Translations under genes and position numbers: made by a program
NCBI RefSeq assembly: GCF_004360225.1
Contig: NZ_SNUA01000008.1
Span: 1-64,000 of the forward strand
DNA: 64,000 nucleotides
Source: Alcanivorax sp. 24
Lineage (GTDB): Bacteria; Pseudomonadota; Gammaproteobacteria; Pseudomonadales; Alcanivoracaceae
Direction of reading: 5' to 3'
The notes under the pieces: generated by a model
Databases searched by the model: none
What the model was told of the DNA's origin: nothing
The model's input: the letters and a program-made list of their open reading frames with translations, nothing else
Shown: one piece after another, positions 37,975-47,240 of the stretch
Layout of the letters: each line of letters begins with the position of its first letter
Position numbering within the stretch: position 1 is the first letter of the stretch

Positions 37975-38255
37975 ACGAGACGGCCTTGTGCATAACGGGT
38001 TCTTCGGGTGTCGGAGGGGTTGTTACGCCGCTGAGTGTTTTGTATGTACTCCACCTTTCCCCCAGCTGTATCGATTGCTCGGCATGAGTTACACCTCTCC
38101 CCCGCATGCTAGTGGCATGCGGGCGCCAATCGCAGGGCGTGGAAGTTGGATCCGCCGAACGCTTATCGCCCAAGCCTCAAGGGTGGACAATGCCATTTGG
38201 CAGAGCTATAAAACTGACCATATGGACAGTTTTATGGCTTGGGGGGTAAGGAAAC

Positions 38256-39131
38256 ATGAAACACCAATTTGGGGGTATATGGACTAGGAAGAAATTGACG
38301 ATTCTGGAAGCGTACTTGCGTTTCTACGTTACCGCACTCAAGAACCAGCCCTTTAAACTGCATTATGCGGACGCCTTTGCTGGTACCGGCTCCCATTCGC
38401 CGGCTACCGTGGAGAGTCAGGATATGCTGATTCCCTATGAAGACTTCAAAGGCTCGGTGGAGGTGGCGCTTTCGGTTGATCCCGCTTTTCACCAGTATCA
38501 TTTCAATGATCTGAACCCGGCTCACATCGCGGAACTTGAGGCTATCAGGGATCGGCATCCCTACAAAGAGATCGAGATATATCAACAGGATGCCAATGCC
38601 TTTGTGCCTGCTTTCTGCTCAAGTCTGAGTGGGCGGGATCGCGCGATCCTGTTCCTCGACCCATACAGTACCCAGCTTGACTGGTCCACGTTGGAGCATG
38701 TGGCGATAACAGAAAAGGTCGACCTTTGGCTGCTGTTTCCCATTTCTGTCATTCTGCGGATGATGCCTCGAGGTGGGGACCGGATCAGGCCAGAGTGGCG
38801 TGAGACGCTGAATCGGCTTCTCGGTACGGACAGGTGGGAGGAAGCGCTTTACAAGCCGGTTGATTTGCCGATGATCGGTGATCTTTTCGGCGATGGTGAT
38901 CCGACGCCTGTGGCGAAAAGGACCAATGTGGATGAGTTGCAGAAATGGGTGAGGGCGAGGTTGGGCGAGCTATTCCCTTATGTGGCAAAACCGGTTTTGC
39001 TAAAAAACAAAGGGAGGCCGCTCTTCCTGTTCTTCTTCGCTGTTTCCAATCCGGAGCCGAAAGCGTGGGGACTGGCCGAGAAGGCGGTCTCCCATATTAT
39101 CGAAGAGGATGTAGGTGGTGATGTGCCATGA
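38256..39131 (+). CDS. tcmP: Three-Cys-motif partner protein TcmP
   Basis: The 291-aa protein resembles the TcmP family, a Rossmann-like methyltransferase-related fold: YADAFAGTG (37-45) in the SAM-loop position and FLDPYSTQLDW from residue 133, where relatives have DPYG. TcmP occurs next to three-cysteine Gp37/Gp68 proteins, as here, where the stop overlaps the next start by four bases (ATGA). Function is unknown; a nucleic-acid or nucleotide modification role is often proposed. An AAGGAAAC ribosome site precedes the start. Confidence 0.83.
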   Translation: MKHQFGGIWTRKKLTILEAYLRFYVTALKNQPFKLHYADAFAGTGSHSPATVESQDMLIPYEDFKGSVEVALSVDPAFHQYHFNDLNPAHIAELEAIRDRHPYKEIEIYQQDANAFVPAFCSSLSGRDRAILFLDPYSTQLDWSTLEHVAITEKVDLWLLFPISVILRMMPRGGDRIRPEWRETLNRLLGTDRWEEALYKPVDLPMIGDLFGDGDPTPVAKRTNVDELQKWVRARLGELFPYVAKPVLLKNKGRPLFLFFFAVSNPEPKAWGLAEKAVSHIIEEDVGGDVP

Positions 39132-39862
39132 GCAAAATCGAATGGACGGAAAGAACCTGGAATCCGGTGACTGGTTGCACCAAGGTGTCTCCTGGCTGCA
39201 AGCATTGCTATGCGGAAACCATGGCGAAACGCCTGCAGGCGATGGGTGCACCCGGTTATGAGAATGGATTCAAGCTTAGTCTGGTTCCCGAGCGCTTGAA
39301 TCAGCCCCTTCAGCGTCGCAAACCCACCATGTACTTCGTCAATTCCATGAGCGACCTGTTTCAGGATGGCGTGCCAGAGGCCTTTATTGATCAGGTGATG
39401 GACGTTATTCGTGCGACCCCGCAGCACATCTATCAGATATTGACGAAGCGCAGTGGGAATATGCGTGATTATTTTCTGACCCGACCGGTTCCGGAGAATG
39501 CCTGGCTTGGTGTGTCCGTGGAAGACAAAAAGTATGGCAAGCCTCGCATTCCAGATCTTCTGGCGATCAAGGCAAAAACGCGGTTCTTATCGATCGAACC
39601 GCTTCTTGAAGGGTTGGGCCGGTTAAAGCTGAAAGGCATCCACTGGGTTATTGTCGGCGGGGAGTCGGGTCATGGGGCCCGCCCCATGAAGGAAGAATGG
39701 GCTTTATCCATACGTGACCAATGCGAACGGGCCGGTGTGGACTTTTTCTTCAAGCAGTGGGGGGCGTGGGGCGAAGACGGCAAGCTCCGTAACAAAAAGG
39801 CAAACGGGCGAACGCTGGATGGCAAGGTTTGGGACATGATTCCGACGGTGGCAATGGCTTGA
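39128..39862 (+). CDS. Gp37/Gp68-type three-cysteine (DUF5131) protein
   Basis: The 244-aa protein has the defining Cys17-x6-Cys24-x2-Cys27 motif (GCTKVSPGCKHCYAE), followed by MYFVNSMSDLF and IVGGESGHGARPM, as in phage Gp37/Gp68 proteins. The Cys cluster resembles a radical-SAM iron-sulfur site, so SAM chemistry is plausible but not shown. It overlaps tcmP by four bases, so the pair is one unit. The partners lie 281 bp after res, on the same strand, at the end of the defence island. Confidence 0.88.
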   Translation: MSKIEWTERTWNPVTGCTKVSPGCKHCYAETMAKRLQAMGAPGYENGFKLSLVPERLNQPLQRRKPTMYFVNSMSDLFQDGVPEAFIDQVMDVIRATPQHIYQILTKRSGNMRDYFLTRPVPENAWLGVSVEDKKYGKPRIPDLLAIKAKTRFLSIEPLLEGLGRLKLKGIHWVIVGGESGHGARPMKEEWALSIRDQCERAGVDFFFKQWGAWGEDGKLRNKKANGRTLDGKVWDMIPTVAMA

Positions 39863-39899
39863 GGGGCGAGAGCCTGATCAGCTGTAGGAGGATTGGATA

Positions 39900-40025
39900 A
39901 GGGCGTATTCGCTAGCAAGCTAGCTTCCCACAGCGGCTTGTCGTCCTTTGTGGGAAGCCGGCTTGCCGGCGAATGGAAACATTAAAGAATTCGCTTGCAA
40001 GCGGAGCGCCGCCCGGCAAGCTTCC
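39900..40025. repeat. Cluster of REP-like palindromes
   Basis: At least two opposed copies of the window-wide repeat (TTCGCTAGCAAGCTAGCTTCCCA near 39908, GTGGGAAGCCGGCTTGCCGGCGAATG near 39949 in shortened form) and a weaker third near 39986. They fill the gap between the convergent DUF5131 gene and copper receptor gene and may act as a transcription end or protein-binding site. Confidence 0.7.
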
Positions 40026-40049
40026 CACACCCTCCCTAAAACGGAAAGG

Positions 40050-42116
40050 TCAGAACCGCCAATCCACTTTGCCCCAGAACGTCCGGCCCGGTTCGTTGAT
40101 GCGTGTGTCCGCGGGGAAGCCGAAGCCGGCGTTGCCGGCGAGGTTCAGGTGTTCGGCGTAGGCTTTGTCGAACAGGTTGTCGATGCCGGCGCTGACGGTG
40201 AATTGGTGGTTGACGCGGTAGGCGGTGTTGAGGGAGAAGACGCCGAAGCCGTTGCTGTCGCCGAGGTCGCGGCCGACCACGTTACCTTTGTTGTTGGTGG
40301 TGCGGTGCTGGGCGGCGACCAGCCGCCAGAGGGCGCCGGCGCTCCAGTTGCCTTGTTCGTAGGTGGTGGTGAAGCGGGCTTCCAGCGGCGGCATTTGCGG
40401 CAGCGGTTCGCTGTCGTCGCGGTTGCGGCCCCAGGCGTAGGCGAGGGTGGCGTCGCCGCTGAGGTTGTCGGTGAAGCGGTAGCGGGCGCCGATTTCGGCA
40501 CCGGCGATGTGGGCGTCGATGTTATCGGCGTCGGTGCTGTAGCCCATCATGCCGCTTTGGTAGGTGAACAGGATGTAGTCGTTGATCTGGCCGACGTAGG
40601 CGGAGGTCCAGGCTTCCAGGTTGCCGTTGCGGTATTGGCTGCCGATGTCGAGTTGGGTGGTTTTTTCCGGTTCGATGGCGTCGAAGGCGTTAAGCGATCC
40701 GGCCGGGCCGCTACCGGGGGAGAACAGTTCCCAGTAGTCGGGGAAGCGCTGCACGTGGCCGATGCCCACGTAGTAGTTGGTGTTCTGGCTGAGGTCCGCT
40801 TCATAGCGCAGGAAGCCGCTGGGCAGGGTGTCGCCGCGGGTGTCGCCGGCGGTGGCGCTGTCGGCGGCGTCGCGGAAGTCGCGTACTTCGTTGCGGTCCA
40901 GGCGGGCGCCGGCGACGATGCGGCCGTTGTCGCTGACGGCACGGGTGACTTCGGTGAAGGCGCCGTACTGATGGAAGTCCGCGTCTTTGTCCCAGGCTTC
41001 GCCTCGGTAGGCGTCCACGCCCATGGCGCTGCGTTGCCGGTGTTCGCTGGATTGGGCGTCGATGCCGGCGAGCGCTTCCCAGTTCTGGCCGCGCCACGTG
41101 ACCTTGAAGCGGCCGCCGAGGGTGCGGCGGTCCACGTTGGCGGCCATGGGATTGGCCATCATGCCGGTGCCGGACGGGGTGCGCAGGCTGTAGTTGTCCA
41201 TCAGGTGGTCGGCGTAGTTGTAATAGACGCGGCCGTCGATCTGGTCGAGCACGGCACCCAGGTTCCGGAATTCAAAGCGCATCCCCAGGCTTTCCCGTTT
41301 GAACTGGCTGCCGTCCATGCCACGGCCGGCGTAGCGGGCTTCGCCGTCGCCTTTGCCGGCGCTCAGTTCGATGACGCTGTCGGCGTTGGGCGTCCAGCCG
41401 AGCACCACGTCGCTGTTCCATTTCTTCCAGCGTGAGGGCACGCGGTCGCCGTTGCCGTCCTTGTAGTCGTCGGCGCGGGCGTTGTTGCCGGAGAGCCGCA
41501 GGTAGCCCAGCGGGTTGCCGAGGGTGGCGTCGATACGCTGGTCGTTGCGGCCGTGGGAGCCCAGCAGCCATTGGGCGTCCACCAGGGCGTCCGCTTCGCT
41601 GAAGTATTGCGGGTCACGCTCGAACAGCACCGTGCCGGCGGAGGCGCCGGGGCCCCACTGCACGCTTTGCGGGCCTTTGATCACGGTGAGTTTGTCGTAG
41701 TTTTCCGGCGCGATGTAGGAGCTGGGGGCGTCCATGCGGTTGGGGCAGGCGCCGATCATTTCGCCGCCGTCCACCAGCAGGTTCAGGCGTGAGCCGAACT
41801 GGCCGCGCAGTACCGGGTCGCCATTGCTGCCGCCGGAGCGGATGGCGGAGAAACCGGGGATGGTTTTCAGGTAATCGGTGGCGTCGCTGGCCGGCACGGG
41901 TTGGCGCGGCTGTTTCGGGTTGGCCTCGATCACCGGTCCTGCGCTGGGGGCCACGCCGGTGACCACCACCGGGGCCAGCAGGGGCGGGGTTTGCTCGTCG
42001 TCGGCCAGCGCCGGAGCGGAGAAAGGAAGCAGCCCTCCGAGCAGGGCCGGGCCCCAAAGGCTCCGTCGTTGAATCAGGCGCAATGCAGGAGAAGAAAAGT
42101 GAGAAGGTGTATTCAT
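40050..42116 (-). CDS. oprC: TonB-dependent copper receptor (OprC-like)
   Basis: The 688-aa outer-membrane receptor has an N-terminal signal (ALLGGLLPFSAPALA), a TonB-box-like PVVVTG, a plug domain and a 22-stranded barrel ending in WGKVDWRF with C-terminal Phe. The motif GEMIGACPNRMDAPSSYI in the plug is the Met/Cys/His-type copper site of the OprC/NosA family. It probably imports copper using TonB energy. Start ATG 42116 is chosen over 42128. No copper-responsive operator was recognised. Gene order gives no partner. Confidence 0.9.
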   Translation of the reverse strand: MNTPSHFSSPALRLIQRRSLWGPALLGGLLPFSAPALADDEQTPPLLAPVVVTGVAPSAGPVIEANPKQPRQPVPASDATDYLKTIPGFSAIRSGGSNGDPVLRGQFGSRLNLLVDGGEMIGACPNRMDAPSSYIAPENYDKLTVIKGPQSVQWGPGASAGTVLFERDPQYFSEADALVDAQWLLGSHGRNDQRIDATLGNPLGYLRLSGNNARADDYKDGNGDRVPSRWKKWNSDVVLGWTPNADSVIELSAGKGDGEARYAGRGMDGSQFKRESLGMRFEFRNLGAVLDQIDGRVYYNYADHLMDNYSLRTPSGTGMMANPMAANVDRRTLGGRFKVTWRGQNWEALAGIDAQSSEHRQRSAMGVDAYRGEAWDKDADFHQYGAFTEVTRAVSDNGRIVAGARLDRNEVRDFRDAADSATAGDTRGDTLPSGFLRYEADLSQNTNYYVGIGHVQRFPDYWELFSPGSGPAGSLNAFDAIEPEKTTQLDIGSQYRNGNLEAWTSAYVGQINDYILFTYQSGMMGYSTDADNIDAHIAGAEIGARYRFTDNLSGDATLAYAWGRNRDDSEPLPQMPPLEARFTTTYEQGNWSAGALWRLVAAQHRTTNNKGNVVGRDLGDSNGFGVFSLNTAYRVNHQFTVSAGIDNLFDKAYAEHLNLAGNAGFGFPADTRINEPGRTFWGKVDWRF

Positions 42117-42128
42117 GATCCCATCCAA

Positions 42129-42585
42129 GAAGTCAGTACCCGGGCACTCCGTCGGCCACCAAACACGGTGACAAAGTCGGCGCAGAGCCTAGCATCGAGG
42201 GGGATGGGACTCACTGCGGTGTTTTGCCGCGCTGTTGAACTGGCGCTGTTTTTGCATCGTTTCTTGTCGCGGTCTATTCGCCAGCAAGCTGGCTTCCCAG
42301 AGCGGCTAAAGAATGAGGGTTTTCAGTTTTTCGCTGTTTACTGTCAATTATCAGGTCTACAGCGGCGTTGTGCCCCTGTGGGAAGCTAGCTTGCTAGCGA
42401 ATGGCGAAGGACTCAGGTATCAGGAGGGCAGGGTATGAGGAAAAACCCCGTGGCCGGCGTGCGCCGGCAGCGCGCCTTGCCGTTCCGGCCGTTCTGGCAA
42501 CGCACCGCTTTCGCTCACCAGTTGTTCTGATCCGCTCCGAAATCGCGCTTTTGTTGTTTCCTTTTCCGCGTTTTCGGAGTGACCA
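42129..42585. other. Intergenic region with two REP-like elements
   Basis: The 457-bp gap between the divergent copper receptor and deaminase genes has REP-like copies at 42269-42304 (TTCGCCAGCAAGCTGGCTTCCCA) and 42372-42403 (GTGGGAAGCTAGCTTGCTAGCG). A GCCGGCG-TGC-GCCGGC hairpin lies near 42452. Promoters for both genes must lie here; no clear box or riboswitch was identified. Confidence 0.6.
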
Positions 42586-43983
42586 ATGACGACCTTATTG
42601 ATCGACCGTATCGACTACCTGGCAACCTTCGATGATCAGCACCACGAGTGGCGCGATGCCGCCATGCTGATCCGTGACAACCGGATTCTGTGGGCCGGGC
42701 CGCGCACGGAGAAACCAGACCTTCCGATGGACGAGACCCTGGACCTGAGCGGCCATGTGGTGATGCCAGGGATGGTGAACACGCATCATCACATGTACCA
42801 GAACTTCACCCGGGTGATGGCCCAGGACGACGCGCTGTTCCCCTGGCTCAATACGCTTTACCCGATCTGGGCACGGCTGGACGACGAGGCGATCTATCTC
42901 AGCAGCAAGGTGGCCATGGCGGAGCTGTTGCTCTCAGGCTGCACCACCGCCGCCGACCATCTTTATATGTTGCCCAATGGCGCCCGCCTGGACAGTCAGA
43001 TCCAGGCGGCGGGGGAGATGGGCATCCGTTTTCACGCCGCCCGCGGCGCCATGTCCCGGGGGCAAAGTCAGGGTGGTTTGCCGCCGGACAATTGTGTGGA
43101 GAAGGAAGAGGACATTCTGCGGGACGCGGAACGCCTGATCGGCCGTTACCACGATGCCGGCCGCCACTCGATGCTGCGTCTGGTGCTGGCGCCGTGCTCG
43201 CCGTTTTCGGTGACGCCGGAGCTGATGCGGGACGCCGCCCGGCTGGCCCGGCGCCACCAGGGCGTGCGTCTGCATTGCCACCTGGCCGAGGAACTGGATG
43301 AGGAGGACTACTGCCTGGCCCAGTACGGCATGCGGTCGGTGGCGTTCGCGGAGTCGGTGGAATGGCTCGGTAAGGATGTGTGGTTCGCCCACGGGATCTT
43401 CCTCGACGACGAGGAAATCGCGCTGCTGGCCCGCACCGGCACGGGGATCACCCACTGCCCCAGCGCCAACATGCGTTGCGGGCAGGGCATTGCCAAGGTG
43501 CGCCAGCTATTGGACGCCGGGGTGCCGGTGGGGCTGGGGGTGGACGGTTCCGCCTCCAACGATTCCAGCAATCTGTTCCTGGAGGCGCGCATGGCGATGA
43601 TGCTGCAGCGGGTGGCGCCGGCCCGTTACCGTTCGGAAGCGCCGGGCGGGCGCGGCGGTTTCGGCGGCGACCCTGGCGCGCTATCGGCGCGGGAGGCGCT
43701 GGCCCTGGCCACCCGTGGCGGCGCCCGCTTGCTGGGCCGGGATGACATCGGTCATCTGGCACCGGGGATGAGCGCGGACTGGGTGGCGGTGGATATGAAC
43801 CACCTGTCCTTCGCCGGCGCGCAGCGGGATCCGCTGGCGGCGCTGGTGATGTGCGGGCCCTTCCTGGCCAGCCAGGTCATGGTCAATGGCCGGATGCGGG
43901 TTCGCGACGGGCAACTGCTCGACACGGAACCGGCGGCGCTGATGCGGGAACACGCCCGGGCCATGACGCGTCTGTATCAGTGA
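42586..43983 (+). CDS. 8-oxoguanine deaminase (amidohydrolase family)
   Basis: The 465-aa protein is a zinc-dependent amidohydrolase: HHHMYQNFTR (metal ligands, about residues 66-75), HCHLAEELDEEDY near 230, a later His (WFAHGIFLDD) and the metal Asp in GVDGSASNDSSN. It resembles the 8-oxoguanine deaminase group, which converts 8-oxoguanine to uric acid. Guanine or other purine deaminase activity is the main alternative. It is transcribed alone. A MITE-like element starts 34 bp after its stop. Confidence 0.82.
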   Translation: MTTLLIDRIDYLATFDDQHHEWRDAAMLIRDNRILWAGPRTEKPDLPMDETLDLSGHVVMPGMVNTHHHMYQNFTRVMAQDDALFPWLNTLYPIWARLDDEAIYLSSKVAMAELLLSGCTTAADHLYMLPNGARLDSQIQAAGEMGIRFHAARGAMSRGQSQGGLPPDNCVEKEEDILRDAERLIGRYHDAGRHSMLRLVLAPCSPFSVTPELMRDAARLARRHQGVRLHCHLAEELDEEDYCLAQYGMRSVAFAESVEWLGKDVWFAHGIFLDDEEIALLARTGTGITHCPSANMRCGQGIAKVRQLLDAGVPVGLGVDGSASNDSSNLFLEARMAMMLQRVAPARYRSEAPGGRGGFGGDPGALSAREALALATRGGARLLGRDDIGHLAPGMSADWVAVDMNHLSFAGAQRDPLAALVMCGPFLASQVMVNGRMRVRDGQLLDTEPAALMREHARAMTRLYQ

Positions 43984-44016
43984 CGTCCCTGTATCGGTGG
44001 AGAGGGCGGCGGGGCG

Positions 44017-44284
44017 AGGGCCTGTTCACACTATTTTCATCGCGCCTGCTGGATGCCCTTTTTGCCTCCAGCAAGGCGGGGGGCGCGCGGTTTGGTCATT
44101 CCAAATGAGCAACCGACAACGGCGCGGGAGGCAAAAAGGGCTCCAGCCCTTCGGGTTGCGGTTAAAACGTCACCACTGTGCGTTACTCGTCGTTCATTTG
44201 GAGTCACCAAACTTCTCTCCTCGTGCCTGCATTGGTGACGTTTTAGCCGCAACAGGCGCAATGAAAATAGTGTGAACAGGCCCT
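44017..44284. mobile_element. MITE-like element, 268 bp, with 32-bp terminal inverted repeats
   Basis: The ends (44017-44048 and 44253-44284) are inverted copies agreeing at 31 of 32 positions, starting AGGGCCTGTTCACACTATTT. Inside are further inverted pairs: 15-bp perfect arms GCCCTTTTTGCCTCC (44053-44067) / GGAGGCAAAAAGGGC (44128-44142), and GGTTAAAACGTCACCA / TGGTGACGTTTTAGCC. It encodes nothing, so it must depend on a transposase elsewhere. Its right end supplies the stop codon of the DUF5062 gene. No clear target duplication was seen. Confidence 0.8.
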
Positions 44285-44519
44285 AGGGTTGTTTCGACGC
44301 CCAGATCGCCAGCTTATGCTGGATCGACTGCTGGGACACTTGATCCTCGGGCAGCGGCTGGATGACCTTGTCATGAACCAGCAGGCGATAGATGTACTCC
44401 AGCTTCAGTGCCGCCGAATCGGTGGGCTCGAACTCGACCACGCCCCGCTTCTCGCCGTACGCCATGCCGAGTGTGATGGCTTTCTTGACCCATTCCTTCT
44501 CATTCTTGAGCTTTTTCAT
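44283..44519 (-). CDS. DUF5062-family protein, C-terminus cut by MITE
   Basis: The 78-aa protein (MKKLKNEKEWVKKAITLGMA, then LKLEYIYRLLVHDKVIQPL) resembles the small DUF5062 family, whose function is unknown. The TAG stop at 44283-44285 contains the last bases of the MITE-like element, so the insertion ended the frame after LAIWASKQP; the family is slightly longer by my recollection. The lost tail may be dispensable. Confidence 0.7.
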   Translation of the reverse strand: MKKLKNEKEWVKKAITLGMAYGEKRGVVEFEPTDSAALKLEYIYRLLVHDKVIQPLPEDQVSQQSIQHKLAIWASKQP

Positions 44520-44724
44520 GATGACTCCGAAGGCCAGGGGCTACTTACGGCCCAGAGTAACAAAGCCGATGGAAGGATGCCCTTTGTTTCCCTGCGGCTT
44601 CGGGGCAGGGGCGCTGGTCCGTGAACCTGTGGCCGGTTTGCTGGATCACTGGTGGGCAGCGTTGGCAAAGTCCGCCATCATGGAGGGCGGTTTTTTTGAT
44701 CTTCTCTGAACATCAGGAGTCACC
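44520..44724. other. Intergenic region with plus-strand terminator
   Basis: CCGCC (44672-44676) and GGCGG (44686-44690) form a stem followed by seven Ts (44691-44697), a plus-strand terminator just before pncC. No plus-strand gene ends directly upstream, so it may stop read-through from the deaminase or a short transcript from the MITE region. Confidence 0.65.
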
Positions 44725-45204
44725 ATGACCATACCCGAGCAGGTCACTGCATTGGCCGACACCCTGCGCGAACGGGGCCTGCGCGTGGCCACCGCTGAGT
44801 CCTGCACCGGCGGCGGCATCGCCCGCGAAATGACGGAGCTGGCCGGATCCTCGGACTGGTTCGAATGCGGCTTCGTCACTTACTCCAACGAGGCCAAGCA
44901 GAGCATGCTGGGTGTCTCGGAAGCGATTCTGGCCAGTGCCGGCGCGGTCAGTGAACAGACCGTCCTGGCCATGGCCCGGGGCGCGTTGGGGCGTTCCCGG
45001 GCGGATCTGGCGGTGGCGGTGAGCGGTGTGGCGGGGCCCGGCGGCGGCAGCGCCGATAAGCCGGTGGGCACGGTGTGGATCGCCTGGGCGCAGCAGCCGG
45101 ACTGGGCCCGCGCCGAGCGCTTCCTCTTCGATGGTGATCGTGGGCAGGTCCGGCATGCTACCATCGCCGCCGCCCTGGAAGGGCTGCTGGCCCGCCTCGG
45201 ATAA
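44725..45204 (+). CDS. pncC: Nicotinamide-nucleotide amidohydrolase (CinA C-terminal domain)
   Basis: The 159-aa protein hydrolyses nicotinamide mononucleotide to nicotinate mononucleotide in NAD recycling. It contains the family motifs ATAESCTGGGIAREMT (residues about 22-37), GFVTYSNEAKQ and VSGVAGPGGGS, including the catalytic Ser and Lys. It is a stand-alone CinA C-terminal domain. Its position just before recA is conserved in many gammaproteobacteria. Confidence 0.94.
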   Translation: MTIPEQVTALADTLRERGLRVATAESCTGGGIAREMTELAGSSDWFECGFVTYSNEAKQSMLGVSEAILASAGAVSEQTVLAMARGALGRSRADLAVAVSGVAGPGGGSADKPVGTVWIAWAQQPDWARAERFLFDGDRGQVRHATIAAALEGLLARLG

Positions 45205-45243
45205 GGGGGGGGGTTGCAGTGGCGCGGGACAGTGTTCATAATG

Positions 45244-45259
45244 CTGTCCTTATAGACAG
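45244..45259. promoter_or_regulatory. LexA (SOS) box of recA
   Basis: CTGTCCTTATAGACAG fits the CTGT-N8-ACAG LexA consensus, 143 bp before the recA start. It predicts DNA-damage induction of recA-recX. Confidence 0.85.
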
Positions 45260-45401
45260 TGCTGATCAAAGGGTCAGGCCGAAGGATGCTCGTCGGCCCA
45301 CGATCAGCGGGCTCTCGCCAGGGCACAGGCCGGTCAGCGGCGAGCCACGGCATCATCAGGGAATAAACGGAATCAAGGGATAAACGGATAGGGGTCATTC
45401 A

Positions 45402-46439
45402 ATGAGCGATAAAGGTAAAGCACTTTCCGCGGCGCTGTCGCAGATCGAGCGGCAGTTCGGCAAAGGTTCCGTGATGCGCATGGGCGATCGTAAGCGCGAG
45501 CGCATGCCAGCCATCTCCACCGGGTCCCTGGGCCTGGATATCGCCCTGGGCATCGGTGGTCTGCCCAAGGGCCGGATCGTGGAAATCTACGGTCCGGAGT
45601 CTTCCGGTAAAACCACGCTGACCCTGAGCGTCATTGCCCAGGCGCAGAAAAAAGGCGCCACCTGCGCTTTCGTTGACGCCGAGCACGCGCTCGACCCGGA
45701 CTACGCCGAGAAACTGGGCGTCAACGTGGACGACCTGATCGTGTCCCAGCCGGACACCGGTGAGCAGGCGCTGGAAATCACCGACATGCTGGTGCGCTCC
45801 GGCGCGGTGGACGTGGTGATCGTCGATTCCGTGGCGGCGCTGGTGCCGAAGGCGGAAATCGAAGGCGAAATGGGCGACGCCCACGTGGGCCTGCAGGCCC
45901 GCCTGATGAGCCAGGCGCTGCGCAAGATCACCGGTAACGTGAAAAACGCCAACACCCTGGTGGTGTTCATCAACCAGATCCGCATGAAGATCGGTGTGAT
46001 GTTCGGCAACCCGGAGACCACTACCGGTGGTAACGCGCTCAAGTTCTACTCCTCCGTGCGTCTGGACATCCGTCGTATCGGCGCGGTGAAGCAGGGCGAC
46101 GAAGTGACCGGTAACGAAACCCGGGTCAAGGTAGTGAAGAACAAGGTATCGCCGCCGTTCCGGCAAGCGGAGTTCCAGATTCTCTATGGCCAGGGCATCA
46201 ACCAGCTCGGCGAGGTGTTGGATCTGGGCGTGCAGCAGGGGCTGGTGGACAAATCCGGCGCCTGGTACGCCTACCAGGGCAACAAGATCGGCCAGGGCAA
46301 GCAGAACGCCTGTGATTATCTGGCGGAGCACCCGGAAGTGGCGGGTGCCATCGAGAAGGAAATCCGGGCACGCCTGCTGGGTACACCGGCGGAAGAGAGC
46401 GCTGAAAATGCGGCCCAGCCCGAGTCCACGGAAGAGTAA
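45402..46439 (+). CDS. recA: Recombinase A
   Basis: The 345-aa protein catalyses strand exchange and activates LexA cleavage. Walker [11 protein letters not shown] (64-73), VDAEHALDP and the L1/L2 loops ([29 protein letters not shown]) are all present; the C-terminus is acidic as usual. A LexA box lies in the promoter. recX overlaps its 3' end by 32 bp. Confidence 0.99.
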   Translation: MSDKGKALSAALSQIERQFGKGSVMRMGDRKRERMPAISTGSLGLDIALGIGGLPKGRIVEIYGPESSGKTTLTLSVIAQAQKKGATCAFVDAEHALDPDYAEKLGVNVDDLIVSQPDTGEQALEITDMLVRSGAVDVVIVDSVAALVPKAEIEGEMGDAHVGLQARLMSQALRKITGNVKNANTLVVFINQIRMKIGVMFGNPETTTGGNALKFYSSVRLDIRRIGAVKQGDEVTGNETRVKVVKNKVSPPFRQAEFQILYGQGINQLGEVLDLGVQQGLVDKSGAWYAYQGNKIGQGKQNACDYLAEHPEVAGAIEKEIRARLLGTPAEESAENAAQPESTEE

Positions 46440-46908
46440 AGGCGGCGACCCGGCCCCCGCCGATGCCGCCCAGGGGCGCCAGCATGCGGTCAGCTTGTTG
46501 GCGCGCCGGGATCACTCCCGCCACGAACTGCGTGCCAAACTGACACGCAAGTTCGGCGCGGCGTCCTGGCTGGACGAAGTGCTGGCGTGGTGTGAAGAAC
46601 AAGGCTTCCTGGATGACCGGCGTTTCGCCGGTTTTTTTGTCCGTTCAAGAATCGAACGGGGACAGGGGCCGCTGCGCATTCGCGCCGAGCTGCAACAGAA
46701 AGGAGTGGGGGAGGCACTGGTTACCGAGGCGCTGGGTGAAGCCGAGTGCGACTGGTTCGCCCTTGCCAGCGAAGTCCTGGGCCGGCGCTTCCGGCACCCG
46801 CCGGCGGACCAGAAGGAAAAAGCCAAACAGCTGCGTTTTCTGCAGGGCCGTGGCTTCGATGCCGAGCAAAGCTTCCACGCCCTGGATCAGCAGCGCGAAC
46901 AGGATTGA
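46408..46908 (+). CDS. recX: Regulatory protein RecX
   Basis: The 166-aa protein inhibits RecA filaments. It shows the three-helix repeats of Rec[41 protein letters not shown] and [15 protein letters not shown]. The ATG at 46408 lies inside recA in another frame; this overlap is usual for recA-recX. It is co-transcribed with recA under LexA. Confidence 0.93.
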   Translation: MRPSPSPRKSKGGDPAPADAAQGRQHAVSLLARRDHSRHELRAKLTRKFGAASWLDEVLAWCEEQGFLDDRRFAGFFVRSRIERGQGPLRIRAELQQKGVGEALVTEALGEAECDWFALASEVLGRRFRHPPADQKEKAKQLRFLQGRGFDAEQSFHALDQQREQD

Positions 46909-46919
46909 GCCAAAGCGCC

Positions 46920-47165
46920 ACCTTGAAGACCTGAATTCAGCGGTCGCTACAACGCCGCTGCGGGAGCTTCGATGGTGCCCTGCAAGCGAATGTCCCTATG
47001 TCGTGGCTCCCACGGTTTCTGCTACGAAGCCGCTGTGGGAGGCCAGCTTGCTGGCGAATATCGCTAAATGCCCGAGCGAACCCCATTCGCTTGCAAGCAA
47101 GCGTCCCACAGCGGCTTCGTAGTTCCCTTCTCTCTCTGTGGGAAGCGAGCTTGCTCGCGAATAGC
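46920..47165. repeat. REP-like element cluster
   Basis: The 332-bp gap after recX (46909-47240) holds at least three copies: GCCGCTGTGGGAGGCCAGCT near 47029, ATTCGCTTGCAAGCAAGCGT near 47086 (reverse) and GTGGGAAGCGAGCTTGCTCG near 47138. They alternate in orientation, the pattern of BIME-like arrays. The rest must contain the promoter of the next gene. Confidence 0.75.
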
Positions 47166-47240
47166 CTGTTGCGTGCAAGCGCCCCGCCTCGTCAACAGGC
47201 ATAATACCCGCTCCTGTTTTCTGCCCTGGACGTCCGCCCC

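Noticed and set aside
46920-47165. Alternating repeats near recX as a CRISPR array
   Set aside because: The copies are imperfect, in both orientations and irregularly spaced, and no cas genes are present; they are REP-like.
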